Assembly: GCA_044238875.1 (NCBI GenBank)
Contig: JBIICM010000037.1
Span: 1 to 16,845, forward strand
Origin: JAIBAI01 sp044238875
GTDB lineage: Bacteria; Bacteroidota; Bacteroidia; M30B66
Length of the DNA stretch: 16,845 nt
Direction of reading: 5' to 3'
Shown: positions 7,048 through 13,152 of the stretch, in pieces
Layout: the number at the start of each line of letters is the position of its first letter
Numbering within the stretch: position 1 is the stretch's first letter
Position numbers and translations under genes: made by a program
The notes under the pieces: model-generated
What the model was told of the DNA's origin: nothing
Database searches by the model: none
The model's input: only the letters and a program-made list of their open reading frames with translations

Positions 7048-7909
7048 TTACCTCCTCAAAAGGTTGATAAGTGGTGCCCTGCCTGTCCTTTTTCTTCCAG
7101 AGCAATACCATGACCAGTCCGAAAAGCATGCCTCCCAGATGGGCAAAATGGCCTACATTATCGTCAATATTATTTCTGATGCCGCTGACCAGTTCAATGG
7201 CGCCAAAAACGATCACAAAATATTTCGCCTTCATGGGTATTGGCGGTATGAGCAGCATGATCATGGCATTGGGAAAAATCATCCCAAAGGCCAGCAGTAA
7301 TCCATAAATTGAGCCGGATGCACCAACCGTTGCGGTATTTAGCCGCATGTCGCTTATTTCCATCACAGCCTTCTGAGATTCGCGGATATAAACAGGGTTA
7401 TTCTGGTCATAATACCACTCTTTCAAAAACTGGTTTATCTCATTATTCTGATAGGATCCGGGCATGTTTTCAGATACAAAACGTTCAAACTGGAGGTAAC
7501 CCGGGTTGGCCATATAGGTTTGTGCGCTTTCAAACATCGGGTGTAGCTGCCAGGTAAGTGCCAGCATGCTAATAATTCCGGCGCCGATGCCTGTTATCAG
7601 GTAAAAGGTAAGAAACCGGCCTGATCCCCAGTGCCGTTCAAGTACCGAACCAAACATCCACAAGCCGAGCATATTGAAAAAAATGTGCATGATGCCTGAG
7701 AGGTCATGCATAAACATATAGGTAAATAATTGCCAGGGTTTGAAGCTCTCTGAATTGTAATTGTAAAGCGCCAGGTGGCGTGATACATCAAAATTCAGCA
7801 GATGAATGCCTGCCTGAACCGCCAGCCAGCAGCCTACGGTAATAATGATGAGTGTTTTAACTACACCTGAATTTCTGCGCTCCTGCTGATAGGAATTGTA
7901 TATCTCCAT
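7040..7909 (-). CDS. Rhomboid family intramembrane serine protease, with large luminal insertion
   Basis: From the ATG at 7909 the protein has 289 residues. The catalytic Ser198 lies in TVGASGSIYG, the partner His254 in VGHFAHLGGMLFG, and the HxxxN motif in HIFFN (His75, Asn79). The L1 loop has ERHW (91-94), similar to the WR region of rhomboids. Between the third and fourth membrane segments there is an insertion of about 70 residues (120-192), rich in aromatic and acidic residues, which would lie on the outer face. There is no cytoplasmic C-terminal domain, unlike the downstream paralogue. An upstream in-frame start at 8035 would overlap mutL by more than 100 bases and add non-rhomboid residues, so 7909 is chosen, leaving 19 bases after the mutL stop. 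The 3' end overlaps the next rhomboid gene by eight bases. Both copies look catalytically competent, so they probably have separate substrates or act in series. Confidence 0.92.
   Translation of the reverse strand: MEIYNSYQQERRNSGVVKTLIIITVGCWLAVQAGIHLLNFDVSRHLALYNYNSESFKPWQLFTYMFMHDLSGIMHIFFNMLGLWMFGSVLERHWGSGRFLTFYLITGIGAGIISMLALTWQLHPMFESAQTYMANPGYLQFERFVSENMPGSYQNNEINQFLKEWYYDQNNPVYIRESQKAVMEISDMRLNTATVGASGSIYGLLLAFGMIFPNAMIMLLIPPIPMKAKYFVIVFGAIELVSGIRNNIDDNVGHFAHLGGMLFGLVMVLLWKKKDRQGTTYQPFEEVND
7051..7056 (-). promoter_or_regulatory. Shine-Dalgarno AGGAGG before the downstream rhomboid
   Basis: The minus strand reads AGGAGG three bases before the ATG at 7047, within the final codons of the upstream rhomboid. 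Strong Shine-Dalgarno motifs are uncommon in this phylum, so it may help reinitiation in the overlapping pair. The spacing is short for a typical site, and the bases also encode Glu-Glu-Val. Confidence 0.4.
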
Positions 7910-7928
7910 GAGGGGGTAAAAATAACTA

Positions 7929-9725
7929 TTATGATTTGCCGAACCTTGCTGAAAGTTCTTCCAGGCTGAGCAGTTCAACAATGGTTTTGCCGGTAGGGCT
8001 GTAGCCGGTGATTTTGCAGGAGAATAATTGCTCAATCAGCCCAAGCAGACTTTGCGGGTTTGCCTGCAGTGGTGTTGTCTTGGCAATCAGTGCAGCCAGT
8101 TTTGCAGCAAGGGCCTCACGGGGCTTTAAACGCAACTCATCACCGCCCCGACGAACCTGTTCGATCAGCTGATCGATTACCTGGCCGGGATCCTGATCCT
8201 TAATATCAGGTGGAATACCATTGATCAGGAGTGTTCGTGTGCCAAAGGCCTCTATACTGAAGCCGATGGCGCGCAGCTCCTCATCAAGGGAGCTTATCAG
8301 TTCAAAATCCGGGGCTGAAAACTCCTTGACTACCGGGAAGAGCAATTGCTGCGAGGCACCTCTACTCCCCTGCTCATCGGCAAACCGCTCGAAAAGAATG
8401 CGCTCTCTGGCCCGAAACTGATCAATGATCATCAGGCCGCTCTTAACCTGCGTGAGAATATACCTGCCATGCAGCAATGTAGGGATGCCTTTTTCGGTTT
8501 GTTCAGCGGGTGGTTCAATCAAGCCGGGGATCACAAGTTTTTCATCATCCAGAAATGCCAGCTGATCCCAGCGGGCTCTGCTGATTTTTTCGAGCCCCTC
8601 ATTGCGCTGGCGCTGTGTCTCGAATGGGTTGTATCCGGTATTAACCGTGATGCCGGGTGTTGGAATGCCGCCGTTTCGGGGAGGGAGTGAGATTTCGAAA
8701 GCAGGGTTTTGATCAAAGTCAAGCCTTGGTGATAAGCTGTAGGATCCGATGGATTTTTTTACGGCTGATCGCAGGATGGCATAAACACTTCGGTCGTCTT
8801 CAAATTTAATCTCCGTTTTGGTCGGATGAATATTTACATCAATGCTTGCAGGATCTGTTTCAAGGAAAATAAAGTAAGAAGGATAGCTGCCTTGCTGGAT
8901 AAGCGCTTCATACGCCGAAACCACCGCATGGTGCAGATAGTTATTGCGTATAAAACGATTGTTCACAAAGAAAAACTGTTCACCCCTTGATTTTCTGGCA
9001 AACTCGGGTTTTCCGGTGAAGCCGGTAATTTTTACAAGACTTGTTTCTTCTGAGAGCGGGAGTAGCTTTTCATTCCAGGAGGCGCCAAAAAGCCCGGTAA
9101 TGCGCTGTTTGAGATTGGCGGGCTGCAGCCTGAAAATTTCCTCTTCATTCGATATCAGGCTGAAGCCGACATCCGGAAAAGCGAGGGCTACGCGCTGAAA
9201 CTCATCAAAAATATGCCGAACCTCTACCGTATTGCTTTTGAGAAAATTTCGGCGGGCCGGCACATTGTAGAACAGGTTTTTAATGGCAATGGAGGTGCCG
9301 GGCTGGCAGGCGCAGGCTTCCTGTCTGACAACGTCTGAGCCCTCAATTTCGATCAGTGTGCCGAGCTCCTCATGGTGCTGCCGTGTTTTCATTTCAACCA
9401 TTGCTACAGCCGCCATTGAGGCGAGCGCCTCCCCCCTGAAGCCCATGGTGCGGATTTGCCATAAATCATCCGCCTTGCGGATTTTTGAAGTGGCGTGTCT
9501 TGAGAACGCGAGCCGCGCATCGAGCGCGTTCATCCCGCTGCCGTTATCGATTACCTGAATAAGGTTTCTGCCGCCTTCGCGGATAATCAGTCTGATTTGG
9601 GTGGCACCGGCATCAACGGCATTTTCGAGCAACTCTTTAACAACCGATGCAGGCCGTTGAATGACCTCACCGGCAGCGATCTGGTTGGCAACGTGTTCAG
9701 GAAGAAGTTCGATGGATTGTGGCAT
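7929..9725 (-). CDS. mutL: DNA mismatch repair protein MutL
   Basis: MutL is the ATP-dependent matchmaker between MutS and downstream repair factors. From the ATG at 9725 it has 598 residues and opens with the conserved HVANQIAAGEVIQRPASVVK. The N-terminal GHKL ATPase has ELLENAVDAGA (31-41), DNGSGM (60-65) and GFRGEALAS (95-103). The transducer domain follows, with VNNRFIRN (254-261) and the DVNIHPTKTE stretch (296-305). A poorly conserved linker spans about 330-400. The C-terminal dimerisation domain has QQLLFP (459-464), resembling the clamp-binding motif. At 435-446 the usual endonuclease motif DQHA-x2-E-x4-E reads DQFRARERILFE: Asp435, Gln436, Glu441 and Glu446 remain, but His and Ala are replaced by Phe and Arg. 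A TTG at 9746 would give seven extra residues but sits inside the -7 box, so it cannot be the start if that promoter is real. It is the first gene of the string leading to hemW. Confidence 0.96.
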   Translation of the reverse strand: MPQSIELLPEHVANQIAAGEVIQRPASVVKELLENAVDAGATQIRLIIREGGRNLIQVIDNGSGMNALDARLAFSRHATSKIRKADDLWQIRTMGFRGEALASMAAVAMVEMKTRQHHEELGTLIEIEGSDVVRQEACACQPGTSIAIKNLFYNVPARRNFLKSNTVEVRHIFDEFQRVALAFPDVGFSLISNEEEIFRLQPANLKQRITGLFGASWNEKLLPLSEETSLVKITGFTGKPEFARKSRGEQFFFVNNRFIRNNYLHHAVVSAYEALIQQGSYPSYFIFLETDPASIDVNIHPTKTEIKFEDDRSVYAILRSAVKKSIGSYSLSPRLDFDQNPAFEISLPPRNGGIPTPGITVNTGYNPFETQRQRNEGLEKISRARWDQLAFLDDEKLVIPGLIEPPAEQTEKGIPTLLHGRYILTQVKSGLMIIDQFRARERILFERFADEQGSRGASQQLLFPVVKEFSAPDFELISSLDEELRAIGFSIEAFGTRTLLINGIPPDIKDQDPGQVIDQLIEQVRRGGDELRLKPREALAAKLAALIAKTTPLQANPQSLLGLIEQLFSCKITGYSPTGKTIVELLSLEELSARFGKS

Positions 9726-9743
9726 TCGTGGTATGGCCGCCCG

Positions 9744-9751
9744 CAAATATA
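9744..9751 (-). promoter_or_regulatory. Bacteroidota-type -7 box (TATATTTG) for mutL
   Basis: The minus strand reads TATATTTG, an exact TAnnTTTG match. A start of transcription near 9740 would give a 5' UTR of about 15 bases before the mutL ATG at 9725. It faces away from the his promoter, and the two -7 boxes are about 63 bases apart. No clear -33 TTG was found at the usual spacing. Confidence 0.5.
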
Positions 9752-9814
9752 CAAAGCATAACGCAGTGCCCTTTATTATTTAATCAACAGAAAACGTTAT
9801 TTGCAAAATATTTG

Positions 9815-9822
9815 TATTTTTG
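9815..9822 (+). promoter_or_regulatory. Bacteroidota-type -7 box (TATTTTTG) for the his leader and operon
   Basis: TATTTTTG is an exact TAnnTTTG match on the plus strand, 4 bases before the leader-peptide ATG at 9827. With normal spacing transcription would begin at about 9826, so the leader mRNA could be leaderless or nearly so. No proper -33 TTG is evident: the TTTG at 9800-9803 is too close. A second, one-mismatch box (AATATTTG, 9807-9814) would allow a 5' UTR of about 9 bases. Confidence 0.5.
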
Positions 9823-9826
9823 CATC

Positions 9827-9877
9827 ATGATAATTCAAACAATACATCACCACCATGCGGGCCTGAAGAGCTGGTAA
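9827..9877 (+). CDS. hisL: Histidine operon leader peptide (four consecutive His codons)
   Basis: The frame ATG to TAA encodes 16 residues, MIIQTIHHHHAGLKSW, with His codons CAT CAC CAC CAT at 9845-9856. It lies directly upstream of hisG on the same strand and before an intrinsic terminator. Histidine leader peptides such as that of Escherichia coli, with seven His in a row, sense charged tRNA-His by ribosome stalling. The peptide itself need have no function. The stop codon TAA at 9875-9877 lies inside the segment that forms the antiterminator, so the position of the ribosome directly decides which structure forms. There is no Shine-Dalgarno sequence. Four His in a row this close to hisG, with the paired RNA structures, makes chance very unlikely. 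Confidence 0.9.
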   Translation: MIIQTIHHHHAGLKSW

Positions 9878-9923
9878 GCGTGGTTATGTGTTGTGCTTCA
9901 TAAACCATTTTAAGGCTTTCCGG
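9852..9923 (+). promoter_or_regulatory. His attenuator: protector and antiterminator segments
   Basis: Three upstream segments of a classical four-segment attenuator can be paired by eye. Segment 1, ACCATGC (9852-9858), lies at the end of the His codons and pairs with GCGTGGT (9878-9884). Segment 2 is CTGGTAAGC (9871-9879), which pairs with GCTTTCCGG (9915-9923) with one U-U mismatch, plus TGGTTATG (9881-9888), which pairs with CATAAACCA (9899-9907) with one bulged A. This joined 2:3 structure takes up the 5' arm of the terminator. GGTAAGC in segment 2 (9873-9879) is an exact copy of the same seven bases in the terminator 3' arm (9928-9934). A ribosome stalled on the His codons blocks 1:2 and frees 2:3, so hisG is read. 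A ribosome at the stop codon covers 2, so termination follows. Confidence 0.82.
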
Positions 9924-9942
9924 TTGCGGTAAGCCTTTTTTT
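9912..9942 (+). terminator. Intrinsic terminator of the his attenuator
   Basis: AAGGCTT (9912-9918) pairs perfectly with AAGCCTT (9931-9937). A T-T mismatch follows, then CCG (9920-9922) with CGG (9927-9929) around a GTTG loop. Seven T's run from 9936 to 9942. The T-run ends five bases before the hisG ATG, so the terminator also occupies the hisG translation start region. Confidence 0.88.
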
Positions 9943-9947
9943 ATGTC

Positions 9948-10802
9948 ATGAAAATAAAAATTGCAGTTCAGAAGTCAGGCCGACTTTATGACGACAGCAT
10001 GAAACTGTTGCGCGAATGCGGCATTATTATCAATAACGGGATGAACCGCCTGAAAGCAGAAGCAGAGCATTTTCCCATGGAGGTACTCTTTCTCAGAGAC
10101 GATGATATTCCCCAATATGTTGAAGATGCTGTTGCCGACATTGGCATTGTTGGCGAAAATGTAATGCTGGAGAAGAACAAGCAGGTTGACCTGATTGAAA
10201 AACTTGGGTTCTCAAAATGCAGGCTCTCGCTGGCCATTCCACGCGACAAACACTGGGAAGGACTCATAAGTCTGGAGGGTAAGCGCATTGCAACCAGTTA
10301 TCCGCATATACTCGGAGAATTTTTACAGCAGCAAGGCATCCATGCTGAAATTCACGAGATCAGTGGTTCGGTTGAAATAGCTCCCGGAATAGGGCTTGCC
10401 GAAGCGATCTGCGATCTGGTAAGTTCGGGCAGTACATTGCTGACCAACGGACTAAAGGAAACTGAGGTGATTCTTCGTTCAGAAGCGGTTCTTATCGCAA
10501 ACAAACAACTTGATGAGGAAAAAAACAACCTGTTGCAACAGTTGCTGTTCAGGATGAATGCCGTGCGCAAATCACGCAATAACAAGTATATTCTGCTGAA
10601 TGCGCCCAATGAAAACCTTGAAAAAATCATCCGTGTATTGCCAGGAATGAAAAGTCCGACTGTATTGCCCCTTGCCGAGCCGGGCTGGAGTTCGGTGCAC
10701 AGTGTGGTGAATGAGCAGGATTTCTGGCAGATTATTGAGCAGCTGAAAGCGCATGGTGCGCAGGGCATTCTTGTTGTACCCATTGAAAAAATGATTATCT
10801 GA
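9948..10802 (+). CDS. hisG: ATP phosphoribosyltransferase, long form (HisG)
   Basis: HisG joins ATP and PRPP in the first step of histidine synthesis. At 284 residues it is the long, hexameric form with its own regulatory domain, so no separate HisZ is required. The N-terminus IKIAVQKSGRLYDDSMKLL is characteristic. The catalytic domain includes DIGIVGEN (64-71) and the PRPP-binding stretch with ISGSVEIAPGIGLAEAICDL (138-157) and SGSTLLTNGL (160-169). The C-terminal ACT-like domain (about 210-284) includes KSPTVLPL (235-242) and GILVVPIEKMI (273-283) and normally mediates inhibition by histidine. The ATG at 9948 is followed at once by conserved residues; an ATG at 9943 meets a stop after two codons. 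No Shine-Dalgarno precedes it, as the upstream bases are the T-run of the attenuator. Control is therefore both transcriptional (attenuator) and probably allosteric. The stop shares one base with the hisD start. Confidence 0.97.
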   Translation: MKIKIAVQKSGRLYDDSMKLLRECGIIINNGMNRLKAEAEHFPMEVLFLRDDDIPQYVEDAVADIGIVGENVMLEKNKQVDLIEKLGFSKCRLSLAIPRDKHWEGLISLEGKRIATSYPHILGEFLQQQGIHAEIHEISGSVEIAPGIGLAEAICDLVSSGSTLLTNGLKETEVILRSEAVLIANKQLDEEKNNLLQQLLFRMNAVRKSRNNKYILLNAPNENLEKIIRVLPGMKSPTVLPLAEPGWSSVHSVVNEQDFWQIIEQLKAHGAQGILVVPIEKMII

Positions 10803-12103
10803 TGCTTACGGTATTGGACTTGCCAGACGATTTAAGCCTGCAGCCCCTTTTCAAAAGAGCTGCAGCAGGTGTAACCGACATCGGTGAGAAGGTAAGGCAG
10901 ATTTTGAATCAGGTAAAGGATGGCGGTGACAAGGCTTTGCTTGATTTTACTGCCCGGTTTGATGGTGTTGATCTCAACGCGCTGGAGGTGCCGCAAAATA
11001 TTATCTGGGATTCGGCCAACCAGCTTGATCACCGGCTTAGGGCTGCAATGGAGCTGGCGGCGCGTAACATTGAGGCTTTTCATCATACCCAGACAGAACC
11101 GTTGCGGGAAGTCGAAACAATGCCGGGTGTTAGATGCTGGCGTAAATCCGTACCCATTGAACGTGTCGGATTATATATTCCGGGTGGTTCGGCTCCTTTG
11201 TTTTCAACCTTGCTGATGCTGGCAATTCCTGCCCGGCTGGCAGGCTGTGATGAAATCATTCTTTGTACCCCACCGGCCAAAGATGGAAGGATACATCCTG
11301 CCATATTGTTTGCAGCCCGGTTAACGGGTGTTCAGCGGATATTTACCTGCGGCGGGGCGCAGGCGATAGCCGCCATGGCTTATGGTACCGAAAGCATCCC
11401 AAAGGTTGATAAAATATTTGGCCCCGGAAATGCCTGGGTAACGGTTGCCAAACAGCTGGTCAGTGCTGAAGGTGTAGCTATTGATCTTCCTGCCGGGCCC
11501 TCCGAGCTTGCCATTCTGGCTGACGCAACGGCCAACCCCGCATTTATGGCGGCCGATCTGCTTTCACAGGCCGAGCACGGCCCCGATAGTCAGGTTTTAC
11601 TGGTAAGTGACGACAATGCTTTCATCAGTAGCCTGCTGCAGGCCCTGCAAGAGCAGGTTCAGCTATTACCGCGGAAAGAGATTGCCCTCAAAGCGCTTTC
11701 AAACAGTTTTGTAATCAGAACTGCTGATTTACTCAGTGCAATGGAGCTGATCAACCGCTATGCACCTGAACATCTGATCATCAGCTGCCGTAATCAGGAT
11801 GAAATCGCAAACCTTGTTCGCAATGCCGGATCGGTATTTTTAGGCAATTACAGTCCTGAAAGTGCAGGCGATTACGCATCCGGAACCAATCATACGCTGC
11901 CAACGATGGGCTACGCAAGGGCTTACAGCGGCGTTTCTCTCGACAGTTTTGTGCGCAAAATAACGTATCAGCAGATCAGCCCTGAAGGCCTTGAAAATAT
12001 TGGCCCTGCGGTAGAGATCATGGCAGAAGCCGAAGGCTTGCAGGCTCACCGCAATGCAGTGAGCATCCGACTAAAATATATTCATTCTGGAAATAAAGCA
12101 TGA
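10802..12103 (+). CDS. hisD: Histidinol dehydrogenase (HisD)
   Basis: HisD carries out the final two NAD-dependent oxidations, from L-histidinol through histidinal to L-histidine, with a bound zinc. The 433 residues match the family length. Conserved stretches are RVGLYIPGGSAP (121-132), KIFGPGNAWVTVAK (204-217), DLPAGPSELAILAD (228-241), LLSQAEHGPDSQ (253-264), RYAPEHL (319-325) and SAGDYASGTNHTLPT (354-368). By comparison with the Escherichia coli enzyme, Gln256, His259, Asp357 and His416 are the zinc ligands, and Glu323-His324 is the general acid/base pair. All are present. The start overlaps the hisG stop (TGATG) and the end overlaps the hisC start (ATGA), so the three genes should be translated in a coupled way. 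Nothing appears odd. Confidence 0.97.
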   Translation: MLTVLDLPDDLSLQPLFKRAAAGVTDIGEKVRQILNQVKDGGDKALLDFTARFDGVDLNALEVPQNIIWDSANQLDHRLRAAMELAARNIEAFHHTQTEPLREVETMPGVRCWRKSVPIERVGLYIPGGSAPLFSTLLMLAIPARLAGCDEIILCTPPAKDGRIHPAILFAARLTGVQRIFTCGGAQAIAAMAYGTESIPKVDKIFGPGNAWVTVAKQLVSAEGVAIDLPAGPSELAILADATANPAFMAADLLSQAEHGPDSQVLLVSDDNAFISSLLQALQEQVQLLPRKEIALKALSNSFVIRTADLLSAMELINRYAPEHLIISCRNQDEIANLVRNAGSVFLGNYSPESAGDYASGTNHTLPTMGYARAYSGVSLDSFVRKITYQQISPEGLENIGPAVEIMAEAEGLQAHRNAVSIRLKYIHSGNKA

Positions 12104-13152
12104 AATTCAACTTAGAAGCATTGCTTCGACCCAATATCCGTAAGCTAACCCCCTACTCTTCGGCAAGGCATGAGTTTAGCGGTGAAGCCTCCGTTTTTCT
12201 TGACGCAAATGAAAACAGCATGGGATCGCCTATCGGTGGTAATTATCACCGGTATCCCGATCCAAACCAGGGCAAACTGAAGGCAAAAATTTCTGCCTTC
12301 AGGAAATTGCCGGCCGAGAAAATATTTATTGGTAACGGAAGTGATGAGGCCATAGATCTGTTGTACCGTATGTTTTGCATACCCGGTAAGGATCGTGCAA
12401 TTGTGTGCCAGCCCACCTATGGTATGTATGGTGTATCTGCCGCCATTCATGACATTGAACTTGTGAATGTTCCTTTACAGGATGATTTCCAGCTGGATGT
12501 TCAGGGAATCAGGAGCGCTTTTTCAGGCCATGAAAAGCTGCTTTTTATTTGTTCTCCCAATAATCCTACAGGCAATAGTTTTTCACGCAACAACATCATT
12601 GAACTGCTCAATACTTTTCCGGGTATTGTAGTGATTGATGAAGCCTATATTGATTTTTCATCGCAGCCATCATGGATCAATGAGTTGGATAAGTTTCCCA
12701 ATATGGTGGTGATGCAGACTTTTTCAAAAGCATGGGGTTTAGCGGGTTTGCGCGTCGGAATGGCATTTGCCTCCGAAGAAATTATTGCGGTGATGAATAA
12801 GGTTAAGGCGCCGTATAATCTGAGTGAAGCTGCACAGCAGCTCGCCCTGTCAGCACTTGAACAATCAGCGCAGGTTCGTCGCAATATTGAAGTTATTGTA
12901 GCCGAACGCCATCGTTTGGCTAAAAAACTCGAGGAACTACCAGGCGTGATTGAAGTTTACCCTTCAGATGCTAATTTTTTACTCGTTAAAACAGTTGATG
13001 CAAAAGCAATTTATCAGCAGTTGATTAAGCAGGGAATTGTGGTACGCGACCGGTCAAATGTCCAGTTGTGTGAAGGTTGTTTGCGCATTACCATCGGAAC
13101 GCCGGAGGAGAATGAGAAGGTGTTGGGGGGAATGGTTTTTTCAGGCCACTGA
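12100..13152 (+). CDS. hisC: Histidinol-phosphate aminotransferase (HisC)
   Basis: HisC is a fold-type I PLP enzyme that transfers an amino group from glutamate to imidazole acetol phosphate. Its 350 residues are the normal length. Conserved elements are LDANENSMGSP (34-44), RYPDP (51-55), GNGSDEAIDLL (78-88), SPNNPTGN (152-159), DEAYIDF (180-186) and QTFSKAWGLAGLRVG (206-220), where Lys210 should hold PLP; LRITIGTPEEN (328-338) contains the substrate-binding Arg. The ATG overlaps the hisD stop by four bases. No further his gene follows. The last 12 bases overlap the 3' end of a convergent sensor kinase gene, and no terminator hairpin lies between. The common Bacteroidota order continues with hisB, the bifunctional phosphatase/dehydratase, which must be elsewhere if the pathway is complete. 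Confidence 0.96.
   Translation: MKFNLEALLRPNIRKLTPYSSARHEFSGEASVFLDANENSMGSPIGGNYHRYPDPNQGKLKAKISAFRKLPAEKIFIGNGSDEAIDLLYRMFCIPGKDRAIVCQPTYGMYGVSAAIHDIELVNVPLQDDFQLDVQGIRSAFSGHEKLLFICSPNNPTGNSFSRNNIIELLNTFPGIVVIDEAYIDFSSQPSWINELDKFPNMVVMQTFSKAWGLAGLRVGMAFASEEIIAVMNKVKAPYNLSEAAQQLALSALEQSAQVRRNIEVIVAERHRLAKKLEELPGVIEVYPSDANFLLVKTVDAKAIYQQLIKQGIVVRDRSNVQLCEGCLRITIGTPEENEKVLGGMVFSGH

Noticed and set aside
7910..8035. A longer rhomboid starting at 8035 inside mutL
   Set aside because: The extension is the out-of-frame reading of the conserved mutL C-terminus and has no rhomboid features. The ATG at 7909 follows the mutL stop and begins a normal protein.
9726..9746. A TTG start for mutL at 9746
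   Set aside because: The TTG overlaps the TATATTTG -7 box, and MutL proteins start close to the HVANQIAAGEV motif, which the ATG at 9725 satisfies.
9943..9951. A two-codon frame ATG TCA TGA overlapping the hisG start
   Set aside because: It could be a minimal upstream frame, but so short a match is expected by chance and nothing else supports it.
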